A stretch of DNA of 64,000 bases from an uncultured Gemmatimonadales bacterium (GCA_947259405.1 CAMYLY010000011.1:1-64000), one strand, 5' to 3'; shown: positions 1 through 6,422, counted from the stretch's first letter. Translations and numbers: made by a program. Notes: generated from the sequence alone by a model not told the origin.

Positions 1-175
1 GCAGGACGTGCACGATCATCACGTCGACTTCGGTCAGGGGGAAGCGCACATGGGCGGCCACATGATCGACGATGACATGATGCACGGTCCGATGATGGGG
101 CATGGGATGACGGGTCATGGATGGATGCATCCCGATGGCACATATGGAATGAGTTTCCAGTTTCAGACGTTCTAG
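1..175 (+). CDS. C-terminal end of a Met/His-rich protein (partial)
   Basis: The reading frame that starts at base 2 is open from the window edge and ends at TAG 173-175, giving the last 57 residues of a protein. Nine are Met and nine are His, with several Asp, in clusters such as HDHH, GGHM and DDDMMHG. Such tails bind copper or other soft metals in periplasmic metal-handling proteins. The N-terminus is outside the window, so the family cannot be named. Metal binding is inferred from composition only. Confidence 0.55.
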   Translation, partial: QDVHDHHVDFGQGEAHMGGHMIDDDMMHGPMMGHGMTGHGWMHPDGTYGMSFQFQTF

Positions 176-296
176 CCACACCGCAAATCAATCCAGCGCA
201 CCAATGCCCGTATGTTGATGCAAGCACCAGCGGCGGCAGCCTCCCACCATGCCGCCGGCTGTTTCACCCAGAGGATGGGACAATCAAATCCGCAGA

Positions 297-320
297 TCAA
301 CCCGCGACCCCCTGCACCCC
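297..320. repeat. Distal copy of a tRNA-Pro core (att-like direct repeat)
   Basis: TCAACCCGCGACCCCCTG at 297-314 is identical to 3556-3573 inside the tRNA-Pro gene. After one mismatch both copies continue ACCCC (23 of 24 matches). In the tRNA this stretch covers the 3' side of the anticodon arm, the variable loop and the 5' side of the T stem, a usual crossover region for tRNA-targeting tyrosine recombinases. The flank below 297 is only weakly tRNA-like, so this reads as a decayed attachment site. That role is inference. Confidence 0.5.
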
Positions 321-330
321 GCCGATCGTG

Positions 331-460
331 CTAATGTTGAATGCGATGGGTATCCCGCACACTGCTAAACGTCAATGCTAACAACTTCCAACCATCATCT
401 TGTTCTTTGTAGACTTCGGTAACCGTAAACTCGTTCGACACCTCATTGCCTCCAACCACA
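331..460 (-). pseudogene. Remnant of a DUF4440/SnoaL-like protein, C-terminal part
   Basis: The minus-strand frame ends at 331 and its last 40 or so residues (starting near NEVSNEF, then TEVYKEQDDGWKLLAL) resemble the final strands of DUF4440/NTF2-like proteins, in which a polar strand is followed by a 'DGxWKL' strand. Upstream of about 460 the frame turns into Pro/Ser-rich sequence with no family likeness, so only the 3' third of a gene survives. The neighbouring fragments are also incomplete. Confidence 0.35.
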
Positions 461-588
461 GCCTGCAGCGTGTCCGCGAGAACGGGCGCGTGCTGCTTGC
501 CGGGTACCGAAACATCGTCGAGGCGTTCCGACAGAGGAACGAGATCACGCAGGCCGAGGAGTGGATCCTCGACAACTCGCGAGTGTGA
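445..588 (+). pseudogene. Possible fragment of a cyclic beta-glucan synthase/GH94-type protein
   Basis: This frame reads LIASNHSL, then RENGRVLLAGYRNIVEAFRQ, then AEEWILDNSRV and a stop at 586-588. It resembles the N-terminal helical segment of NdvB-like proteins, which commonly ends in a 'EWLLDNxxxVEE' motif. Only about 48 residues are present and no start codon is evident, so this would be an internal fragment. It overlaps the antisense DUF4440 remnant slightly. The family call is from memory and tentative. Confidence 0.3.
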
Positions 589-734
589 CGATCGCGCGGC
601 TCCTGTTCGTCGCAGGGGTGTTGAGTCCGGAGCAGCACGAGAAGACTCGGACAGATTTGTTGGCGTATTGTGAGCGGGATACGTGGGCGACGGTGCGGTT
701 GGTGGAAGTGTTGAAGGAGTTGGGCCTAGACTGA
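585..734 (+). pseudogene. C-terminal remnant of a DUF2779-like exonuclease-fold protein
   Basis: A frame running to TGA 732-734 encodes SPEQHEKTRTDLLAYCERDT followed by WATVRLVEVLKELGLD. The YCERDT motif followed by a helix is the last motif of DnaQ-like exonuclease folds and closely resembles the C-terminus of DUF2779 proteins. There is no upstream body: the sequence before about 600 belongs to another frame. It is therefore a 3' stump, one of three remnants packed into 400 bp. Confidence 0.45.
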
Positions 735-980
735 CACAAGAGACCATCGCACTCGCGCCTTCTGCGCGCTCACTCCATGTTAGTCCCGATGTCTGAGAAG
801 TTGGACCGCCTCACCACCTCCCTGGCGGAGAAGTACGCGATCGGTGGCGCCCGTTTTCTCACCGGACCGGGAGCGCATCATCACCTGCTCCCTATCCATG
901 GGAAGCCCAATCTGCTAGTCTTAGGAACGCCGTGCGACCCTTGGGGTATGTCATGGTGAGACACCAGTGAGCACAACAGA
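735..980. other. Gene-free stretch
   Basis: I see no credible gene here. The only open frame on the plus strand (777-959, 60 codons) has no recognisable domain and no ribosome binding site. The stretch leads into the strong hairpin terminator at 981-1011. Confidence 0.5.
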
Positions 981-1011
981 AAGGGACCTGGCCAGCGCCA
1001 GGTCCCTTTTT
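981..1011 (+). terminator. Rho-independent terminator
   Basis: A perfect 12-bp stem, AAGGGACCTGGC at 981-992 paired with 997-1008, has a 4-nt loop and runs into five T residues on the plus strand. It is the cleanest intrinsic terminator in the window. It separates the decayed DNA to its left from the small-gene operon that begins near 1129. It ends no intact plus-strand gene visible here. Confidence 0.85.
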
Positions 1012-1128
1012 CGTTTCTGTACCCGCGATTGAGGAGGGTGGCTGCAACCTGGAACCAACACGTGGACACCGCCCGTCCAGACGCCGATCGTCTGGTGGGA
1101 TCACGCCGATGCCGACGCAGGAGGCTTC

Positions 1129-1737
1129 GTGCGCCTGACCATCGGTTCGCATCACCTCGAGAACAATGACGGCATCGTGAACGTGCGAGGCACCCCCCAG
1201 ATCACCCTGGAATGGGGACATCTGGACTCCGTGTTGCTGGTGACCATGAACCTCTATGAGGCTCGAGGTGCACCCATTGCCAGGTTGAGACGCAATGCGT
1301 GGACGTTCAACGACCGAGATCGCTTCGAGTTCACAGGAACGAGCACCGGCTTCCATCTCGTCGATACCAAACGCAGCCAGATCGTTCTCCGGGCCAGAGT
1401 CGTCGGCCAGGATGCGGTGACGATCACGCACGGGGTGTTCTTCAGTTCGGCTGGCGACGAAGTCGACGTCACCTCGGAGGACTGGGGGAGTCCCGCACCA
1501 GTTGCACAAGAGGGTCGCGAGTCCGCCCGGCTCACCAATCCGCATTTCAGTGCTGAGGCAGCCGTTGAAATCAGTCACGCACTGATGTCTGGGGATTCGG
1601 CCACATGCCCCAATTGTGGATGCCCGTTGACTTTGGAACGGTTCGAGGGCACTCCCGAAGGCGATCGATGCCTCGTGTCCTGCATGATCTGCCGACGGAA
1701 CCTCGTCATCATGCCTGGAAATGCCGTGCAGCGATGA
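1129..1737 (+). CDS. Hypothetical protein with C-terminal zinc ribbon
   Basis: This 202-residue protein is of unknown function. The first 140 residues are beta-rich and charged with no family I recognise. The C-terminal 40 residues carry CPNCGC and, 25 residues on, CMIC, which together look like a four-Cys zinc ribbon. The start is taken at GTG 1129. The same frame is open back to 1033 and the extra sequence looks protein-like (including WWDHADADAGG), so translation could begin further upstream at a non-ATG codon. It is the first gene of a run of tiny genes joined by ATGA overlaps. Confidence 0.6.
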   Translation: MRLTIGSHHLENNDGIVNVRGTPQITLEWGHLDSVLLVTMNLYEARGAPIARLRRNAWTFNDRDRFEFTGTSTGFHLVDTKRSQIVLRARVVGQDAVTITHGVFFSSAGDEVDVTSEDWGSPAPVAQEGRESARLTNPHFSAEAAVEISHALMSGDSATCPNCGCPLTLERFEGTPEGDRCLVSCMICRRNLVIMPGNAVQR

Positions 1738-1997
1738 CGCGCGCTGCCTCCGACCAACCACCGCGCCGGTTCCTCTGCGGCGGTAAAAGTTGGACGATCC
1801 AGCGGTACACGTTGCCCGAATCCAAACAAACCGGCCTGCGCTTCCAGGCGCTCGGTAGCGAAACCCGCTTCTTGCCCCTCTCGCGCGGCACGTTGCCAGC
1901 AGAACACGAGTTGTCGTCGGTCACGGACGAGGTCCTTCGCATGCTCTTCCAACGCGCGGCCCGCCTGTCGGAGCCGAGCTCTGGACAGCGACCATGA
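1734..1997 (+). CDS. Small hypothetical protein
   Basis: An 87-residue protein whose ATG (1734) overlaps the TGA of the preceding gene as ATGA, and whose own TGA overlaps the next ATG in the same way. That arrangement argues for real, translationally coupled genes. It is Arg/Ser/Leu-rich with a central strand-rich part (GKSWTIQRYTLPE) and a C-terminal helix. I recognise no domain. Confidence 0.5.
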   Translation: MTRAASDQPPRRFLCGGKSWTIQRYTLPESKQTGLRFQALGSETRFLPLSRGTLPAEHELSSVTDEVLRMLFQRAARLSEPSSGQRP

Positions 1998-2194
1998 TCG
2001 AACATCCAAAGCGTTTCTTCAAACTCAAGTCCAACCGCGGCGTGACGACGGCGGCCTGGCTCAACCGTCATACCGTGTATGAGGGTCGGCTCATCTCGAT
2101 GACGGCGCGAACCGTGCGGCTCTTCGCCCCCGACCCGAAGGACCGCCGGCCCTATATCGACCTCTCGTACGATCTCGTCACGCCGGTGCGATAG
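1994..2194 (+). CDS. Small hypothetical basic protein
   Basis: A 66-residue basic protein (start MIEHPKRFFKLKSNRG) coupled by an ATGA overlap to the gene upstream and followed by the next ATG only 3 nt after its stop. Its alternating hydrophobic and charged residues (VYEGRLISMTARTVRLFAP) suggest a small beta-barrel or SH3-like fold. No family is recognised, and the evidence is its place in the operon. Confidence 0.5.
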   Translation: MIEHPKRFFKLKSNRGVTTAAWLNRHTVYEGRLISMTARTVRLFAPDPKDRRPYIDLSYDLVTPVR

Positions 2195-2197
2195 TCC

Positions 2198-2404
2198 ATG
2201 CGCCCCACAGTGCACGTGCGGTTCAGCGGCGGCCCACTCCATGGCAAGAGGCTCTGGGTCGATGAAGGGAGTGTTTCGCTGGGAGTACACGTCAACGACG
2301 AGGCGGCTGGTGTCAAGCGAACGCTGCTCTACGAACGACAAGGGCCCATGTTCGTGTTCGTGAGTGAGTCCGAAACGCCCCTCGCGGCTCCGGACGCGGC
2401 ATGA
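2198..2404 (+). CDS. Small hypothetical protein with a FSGGPLHG motif
   Basis: A 68-residue protein starting MRPTVHVRFSGGPLHGKRLW. An N-terminal strand followed by 'GGPLDG/GGPLHG' is frequent in short phage- and plasmid-borne proteins, but I cannot assign a function. The gene sits 3 nt after the previous stop. The following cold-shock gene starts 31 nt after its end. Confidence 0.5.
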   Translation: MRPTVHVRFSGGPLHGKRLWVDEGSVSLGVHVNDEAAGVKRTLLYERQGPMFVFVSESETPLAAPDAA

Positions 2405-2435
2405 TGCGCCGGGACGATGCGGGAAACGCTTTCCA

Positions 2436-2648
2436 ATGACGCAATCCACCGGGATCGTGACGTGGTTCGATACCGACGAGGGATGGGGATGGATCACGTC
2501 GGACCACCGCGGGCCGGCCTATCGCTTCACCCATGCGTCCCTCAACGGCACGACGTTCGGGCTGACCGCGCCAGGGCATCGCGTGGCGTTTGACTCGATG
2601 GCTCAACCGGGCCGCCGAACTGCCCACAACGTCATACGAATCGGGTGA
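2436..2648 (+). CDS. Divergent cold-shock domain protein
   Basis: A 70-residue single CSD protein. TGIVTWFDTDEGWGWITSD matches the first strands of CspA proteins, with the RNP1 site present as GWGWI in place of the usual GFGFI, and YRFTHASL sits where RNP2 (VFVHxSA) is expected. HRVAFDSM and the C-terminal HNVIRIG complete the barrel. CSD proteins bind single-stranded RNA or DNA. The start is ATG 2436; longer upstream reading lacks the fold. Its company of tiny unknown genes suggests an element-borne copy. Confidence 0.7.
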   Translation: MTQSTGIVTWFDTDEGWGWITSDHRGPAYRFTHASLNGTTFGLTAPGHRVAFDSMAQPGRRTAHNVIRIG

Positions 2649-2684
2649 TGACACTCGGCAGTTCCGCACCCAGGTGAGAACGCG

Positions 2685-2933
2685 ATGAGCGATTCCTGGC
2701 GCGTTGCTATGTCGCGGGAGCCGCTGCCTTCTTCTATTTGCAGCTGGATCGATGCGCCGAACGACGACCACGCGCTCCGGAAGCCCGGCGACGCTCAACC
2801 AACTGCCATCACGGATCCTCAGTGGCGCGACGTCCGGAACCTCAACTGTCCAGACAGGTGTGAGCGAGCGATCGGGGTTCTCATCGATGACGGAGGTGAT
2901 TACCCCCCTGACCGCTTCTCCGCTGGGCCTTAG
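2685..2933 (+). CDS. Possible small hypothetical protein
   Basis: An 82-codon frame with ATG 2685 preceded by AGGTGA at a usable distance, lying 36 nt after the cold-shock gene. The product is acidic at its C-terminus and has two Cys (LNCPDRCERA) but no recognisable domain. Another plus-strand frame and a long minus-strand frame also cross this stretch, so it is only a candidate last member of the small-gene operon. Confidence 0.3.
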   Translation: MSDSWRVAMSREPLPSSICSWIDAPNDDHALRKPGDAQPTAITDPQWRDVRNLNCPDRCERAIGVLIDDGGDYPPDRFSAGP

Positions 2934-3393
2934 GAGTGACATCTTCGCTCATCCGGCGCAGCCCCACGCGCGCGTGGCGCCCACTGCTAGAATGAGAGCC
3001 TTCATAGGCTGCAAGCTTGGCCGAGTGGGTACTCCGTCACCCCATGGCGAGCTCCTCGATACGGACAGCGTCGAACTGATTACGATGCATCGCGGCACCC
3101 GCATGCGTTAGACCGCAATCGCGACAGCAGGTACAGACTTTGGGACACTACCCCCGAAGCTGAAGCGCTAGTATTAAGAGACCGACAAGATCGTATTTAA
3201 CGACGCCACTAATGCGGGAGGGCAACACAACGGCGGCGGTGCATGCGTCCCACCGACTACCGTGCACGCCCGTCGGCCTTCAAACGCCCTTGCCGAACGC
3301 GACGGCCGTCGAACGCCAATGTGGGTGGAATGAGTTGAACACGTCGCCCCTGACGCAGCGACCGGAATTTGGCACACTATTGGCACACAAGCG
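2934..3393. other. Non-coding or decayed stretch before tRNA-Pro
   Basis: No convincing gene is visible. Close to its right end a plus-strand frame at about 3331-3456 reads IWHTIGTQAHKMSEP, which is reminiscent of tyrosine-recombinase C-termini. That is where an integrase gene would end next to a tRNA attachment site, but the likeness is too short to call. The two close copies of TTGGCACAC (3370 onward) belong to the same stretch. Confidence 0.3.
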
Positions 3394-3428
3394 CACAAAA
3401 TGAGCGAGCCTTCACGACTCGCCCATTT
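3394..3428 (-). terminator. Intrinsic terminator of the tRNA-Pro transcript
   Basis: Read on the minus strand, AAATGGGCGAG (3428-3418) pairs with CTCGCTCATTT (3408-3398), 11 bp with one G-U pair and a 9-nt loop, and is followed by TTTTGTG-like sequence. It lies 33 nt beyond the 3' end of the tRNA-Pro gene, which suggests that this gene is still transcribed as a unit. Confidence 0.65.
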
Positions 3429-3480
3429 CGTAACTGTTTCTCTTTGTTCAACTTAGGTGAGTCGGGACGGCGGGATTTGA

Positions 3481-3558
3481 CGCGTCGTGAGCGAGCGCCG
3501 CACGGCGCGACGCGAACAGAGCGGAAGGAAGCAGCGGCCGCTGCCGGTGCTTCCTTCA
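3481..3558 (-). other. Structured insertion (intron-like) in the tRNA-Pro T loop
   Basis: The inserted 78 nt can fold into two hairpins. One is GAAGGAAGCA paired with TGCTTCCTTC (plus-strand 3524-3533 and 3548-3557), with a further CGGC/GCCG step inside. The other is CGCGTCG paired with CGACGCG (3481-3487 and 3508-3514), with an inner CGCC/GGCG step. The paired ends abut the exon borders almost directly. It is far too short for a group I or II intron and has no open reading frame. It could be a small self-removing element, an enzyme-removed intron, or a palindromic mobile repeat that killed the tRNA. Confidence 0.7.
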
Positions 3559-3579
3559 ACCCGCGACCCCCTGAACCCC
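3556..3579. repeat. Proximal copy of the tRNA-Pro core repeat
   Basis: Partner of the repeat at 297-320, located inside the tRNA-Pro gene from the first T-loop bases through the anticodon stem. The two copies are in the same orientation and 3,259 bp apart, bracketing the remnants and the small-gene operon. This is the geometry expected of attR/attL around an element integrated downstream of a minus-strand tRNA. Confidence 0.5.
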
Positions 3580-3642
3580 ATTCAGGTGCGCTACCGGACT
3601 GCGCCACGTCCCGTCAACTGCAACCTACTCCAAGTCTCCACA

Positions 3643-3712
3643 ACCCCATTCAGGTGCGCCCGCCACGTGCGAGCTCGCGAGCACTGGCGACCCGGACCTG
3701 CGCCACGTCCCG
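3643..3712 (-). pseudogene. Partial second tRNA-Pro with a hairpin in the D loop
   Basis: On the minus strand this copy begins with the same acceptor and D-stem sequence (CGGGACGTGGCGCAG, 3712-3698) and ends with the same anticodon half (GCGCACCTGAATGGGGTT). The 9-nt D loop is replaced by about 40 nt containing a hairpin, CGCCAGTGC pairing with GCACGTGGCG around one bulge. The 3' half of the tRNA is missing. The copy lies 29 bp upstream of the intact gene. It looks like a broken tandem duplicate hit by its own hairpin insertion. Confidence 0.65.
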
Positions 3713-3899
3713 TGGCTGCCGTCAATAGTCGATGGTCGATGGACGATAGACAAGGCCCGGTGCGGGTACCTCCCAAGACGGTGGGCCCGTAGCCGGCCAT
3801 TAATCACATCCGCGCCGCAACATTCTGCACGCTCCAGCGCCCGAATGATGACGATGTCTGGCCGCTCCCATTCGATCATGGGTCCACCCCCTGTTTCCA

Positions 3900-3936
3900 T
3901 TGAACCTGTGTGGCATTATGTGTAGCTTATCACACA
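3900..3936 (+). promoter_or_regulatory. Promoter and operator of vapBC
   Basis: TTGAAC (3900-3905) and TAGCTT (3923-3928) lie 17 bp apart and could be -35 and -10 boxes. The inverted repeat TGTGT-N8-ACACA (3919-3936) overlaps the -10 and ends 2 nt before the GTG start of the antitoxin. Toxin-antitoxin operons are normally repressed by their own complex at such a site. The short distance implies a leaderless or nearly leaderless mRNA. Confidence 0.5.
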
Positions 3937-3938
3937 CT

Positions 3939-4142
3939 GTGGCGACCAACCTCGACCTCGATCCCGAGCTCCTCCAGCGCGCCTTTGCGCTGAGCGGCGA
4001 AAAATCCAAGAAGGCAGCAGTGACGCTTGCTTTGGAGGAATTCATTGCGCGCCGCGAGCAGAAGCAGCTCCTCGAGCTTTTCGGATCCCTGGAATGGACA
4101 CCAGGCTACGACTACAAGAAGGAGCGCACGCGGTCAGCGTGA
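3939..4142 (+). CDS. vapB: VapB-family antitoxin
   Basis: A 67-residue protein (GTG start, MATNLDLDPELLQRAF) of the VapB type common in Acidobacteria and Gemmatimonadetes. A short N-terminal strand, then helices with the conserved SGEKSKKAAVTLALEEFIARR, form the DNA-binding dimer. The C-terminal LEWTPGYDYKKER tail is the usual toxin-neutralising part. Start codons further upstream (TTG 3900, ATG 3918) would overlap the promoter and operator. The toxin gene follows after 22 bp. Confidence 0.8.
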   Translation: MATNLDLDPELLQRAFALSGEKSKKAAVTLALEEFIARREQKQLLELFGSLEWTPGYDYKKERTRSA

Positions 4143-4164
4143 CCGCCAGTCTGCCTGACCGGTC

Positions 4165-4581
4165 GTGAGGCTCTTCGTCGATACCAGCGTCTGGTCGCTC
4201 GCGCTCCGTGAAGCTGATGTGGCCGCCGACGCGCATGTAGAGACGCTCGCACGGGAGTTGGAAACCGGCGGTGAGATCTTCATCACCGGACTCGTGCTGC
4301 AGGAACTGCTGCAAGGATTCACGCGCCCGCGCTCGCAGCGCATGATCATCGATCGGTTCCGCGCCATCCCGATGTTGATTCCCGACCGAGCCGATCACGT
4401 TGCCGCAGCCGAGCTCCGCAATACGTGTCGCCGTGCCGGTGTTCAGGTCGGCACGATCGACGCCTTGTTGGCGCACCTGTGCATACGACATCGGCTCGTC
4501 ATGCTGACCACCGACGACGACTTCACGCACGTGAGTCGGGTCACGAACCTCACCATTTGGTCGGGGCCGCAATCCTCCTAG
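4165..4581 (+). CDS. vapC: VapC-family PIN-domain ribonuclease toxin
   Basis: A 138-residue PIN nuclease with a GTG start. The acidic residues that bind the catalytic metal are visible: D6 (MRLFVDTS), E47 (VLQELLQG), D99 (GTIDALLA) and the D117-D119 cluster (TTDDDF). VapC toxins cleave tRNA or rRNA and are neutralised by VapB, here the gene just upstream. Full length for the family, so probably functional. Its 3' end overlaps the end of the convergent propeller gene by 4 bp. Confidence 0.88.
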   Translation: MRLFVDTSVWSLALREADVAADAHVETLARELETGGEIFITGLVLQELLQGFTRPRSQRMIIDRFRAIPMLIPDRADHVAAAELRNTCRRAGVQVGTIDALLAHLCIRHRLVMLTTDDDFTHVSRVTNLTIWSGPQSS

Positions 4582-6422
4582 CGACCGACACCAGCAACCG
4601 CGCCGTACTCAGCCACCGCCCGAATCGCCGGTAGCTCCTCGAACGCCACCCGCGCAGCCGCGACCATGACGAAGCCCGTGCCAACCGGGCCCCCGTAATC
4701 CTTGACCCACGCCGCCGCACGCCCGTCCTCGTCCAGCGCGAGCACCTCGATGTCGTCGGTCACGTCGATCGCGTACGTACTCACCCACCATGCCGGCACA
4801 CCCCATTCCTGTCCGAGCTGCGTCGCGCGCGCGCCGTAGGTGTCGAAGTTCATCCCGCTGTACGGCACGCCGAGGAGCGACGCACCCGCGTCACGGTCCA
4901 ACACGAGAAATCGCAGGGTCGCGGGGTCGCGAGCGATCACCATCGGTGGCAATCCCAACCAGACGACCTTCCCGCCGGCGTCGAGGTAACGCCGGAACAG
5001 CGTGGTATCGGACGGTTCGGAGGCGACCGACAGCGGGAGAAAATCCACTGCGAACACGATCGCGCTCGGCGCCGCGTCCGCGATCCGCGCTTCGAGAAAC
5101 GCACCAAGCGCCGCGATGTCCAGTAGCTCGTATCCCTGTTCGACGAAATACGACCTGATCGCCTCGTGCGACACCTGCCCCGTGAGAGGGATCAACGAGT
5201 CGTCCCAGAACACGGCCAACTCCGGACGCTGCCCGTCGCCATGGAAAGCATAGACCGAGCCGTCATCACTGCCGACATACACCGCCCCACCGGCCATCGT
5301 CGGACTCGACAACACAGGCCCCTGTGTGCGATACCGCCATAGGACATCGCCGGTCTCGCGATCCAGCGCCCACAGGCTTCCACCCCCGTCACCGATGTAG
5401 ACCGCATTACCCGCGACCGCGGGCGACGACCACGTGTACCCCTCGGCGTCGAACCGCCACAACTCGTCACCGGACTCGGCGTCGAGCGCATGCACAAACG
5501 CGCCGTCCGACGTCCCGCTGTACACGACGCCATCCACGACCGCCGGCGACGACATCGCCCACGACACCTCGTGATCGGCCCGCCATTTGAACTCGCCCGT
5601 GGTCTGATCGAGCGCATACATGTATCCGTCGCGCGAGCCGATGTAGACCGTCCCGTCGGCTGCAGCGGGTGAGCCAAGGACCGACTTGCGGTCGAACCCG
5701 AAGTCCGCCGAGACGAGCGACACGCCGTCGGGCTCGTATCGCCACCGTTCCTCTCCGGTCACGACGTCGACGGCATAGACTCGACCGTCCGCACTCCCGA
5801 CGAAGGCCATGCCATCGGCGACGGCGGGCGACGATCGAATGCGTCCTCCCGTCTCGAACCGCCACATCTCGACGCCCGACGCGAGCGCCACCGCGTACAA
5901 CACGCCGTCCCCCGCGCCAAACAACACCAGCGAGCTAGCCACGACCGGTGAGGAGGTGTACGCGTCCCAGCCTTCGAAGCCCCATTCCCACGGGATGAGG
6001 TCGCCGGTTTGGACCGTCCAACGCTCGGCACCGGACTGCGCATCATAGGCATGGAACGCACCGCCGCGGCTCCCGAAGACGACGAGCCCGTCTGCAACCG
6101 CGGGGCTCGAGTTGACGGGGCTCCCAACGTCCGCATTCCACCGCATTGAGCCCGTGGTACGGTCGAGGGCATACAGGTGGCCGTCACTGCTTCCGACGAA
6201 GAGCCAGTCGCCCACCACCGTTGGCGACGATCGCACCGGGCCCTCGGTCTGAAACCGCCACCGTACGCCACCAAGCTGCTCGATGCCGTCGTCGCCGTAA
6301 TCACCGCTGTGGCGCGCGTCGCCGCGGAACATGGCGGTGCCGTCCGCCGGGGGTTGGCCAGTACATCCGAGTCCGACCAAGAGGAAGACACAAAGCGGGA
6401 CGATCGATCCGTGCGATGGCAT
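4578..6422 (-). CDS. PQQ-like beta-propeller lipoprotein with an extra C-terminal domain
   Basis: A 614-residue exported protein. The N-terminus (MPSHGSIVPLCVFLLVGLGC) is a signal sequence ending in a probable though imperfect lipobox. Residues about 30-400 are PQQ-like repeats in which 'SSPAVADG', 'VYIGSxDG' and 'LYALDxxTG' recur. Many such proteins do not bind PQQ and act as scaffolds, for example the BamB type. Residues about 400-614 form a separate domain (ELAVFWDDSLIPLTG, then VVWLGLPPMV) that I cannot assign. ATG 6422 has GGAG 7 nt upstream, so an in-frame start 14 codons earlier is rejected. Confidence 0.8.
   Translation of the reverse strand: MPSHGSIVPLCVFLLVGLGCTGQPPADGTAMFRGDARHSGDYGDDGIEQLGGVRWRFQTEGPVRSSPTVVGDWLFVGSSDGHLYALDRTTGSMRWNADVGSPVNSSPAVADGLVVFGSRGGAFHAYDAQSGAERWTVQTGDLIPWEWGFEGWDAYTSSPVVASSLVLFGAGDGVLYAVALASGVEMWRFETGGRIRSSPAVADGMAFVGSADGRVYAVDVVTGEERWRYEPDGVSLVSADFGFDRKSVLGSPAAADGTVYIGSRDGYMYALDQTTGEFKWRADHEVSWAMSSPAVVDGVVYSGTSDGAFVHALDAESGDELWRFDAEGYTWSSPAVAGNAVYIGDGGGSLWALDRETGDVLWRYRTQGPVLSSPTMAGGAVYVGSDDGSVYAFHGDGQRPELAVFWDDSLIPLTGQVSHEAIRSYFVEQGYELLDIAALGAFLEARIADAAPSAIVFAVDFLPLSVASEPSDTTLFRRYLDAGGKVVWLGLPPMVIARDPATLRFLVLDRDAGASLLGVPYSGMNFDTYGARATQLGQEWGVPAWWVSTYAIDVTDDIEVLALDEDGRAAAWVKDYGGPVGTGFVMVAAARVAFEELPAIRAVAEYGAVAGVGR

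Larger units (their letters stand above)
3462..3613 (-). tRNA. tRNA-Pro(GGG) with a 78-nt insertion in the T loop
   Basis: On the minus strand all cloverleaf parts are canonical: acceptor CGGGACG (3613-3607) pairs with CGTCCCG (3469-3463), the D stem is GCGC/GCGC with a GG-containing loop, and the anticodon stem CCTGA/TCAGG encloses ATGGGGT, giving anticodon GGG. The T stem GCGGG/CCCGC is complete and the discriminator is A73 (3462). CCA is not encoded. The T loop, which would read TTCAAAT, is split after its first T by 78 nt (3481-3558). Removing these restores a perfect tRNA. Nothing shows whether the RNA is spliced or the gene is dead. Confidence 0.85.

Noticed and set aside
777-959. 60-codon plus-strand frame before the 981 terminator
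   Set aside because: No ribosome binding site, no recognisable domain and unremarkable composition; probably chance in GC-rich DNA.
2313-2942. 209-codon minus-strand frame over the cold-shock gene
   Set aside because: It is antisense to several coupled small genes including a recognisable cold-shock domain; its own product has no domain.
3331-3456. Integrase C-terminus (IWHTIGTQAHKMSEP)
   Set aside because: Suggestive and well placed next to a tRNA, but about 15 residues without the catalytic Tyr is too little for a feature call.
3377-3607. Minus-strand frame across the tRNA-Pro gene
   Set aside because: It is a translation of the tRNA, its insertion and its terminator, not a protein gene.
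3625-3900. 91-codon minus-strand frame upstream of vapB
   Set aside because: It runs through the tRNA-Pro fragment and starts inside the vapBC promoter; no domain.
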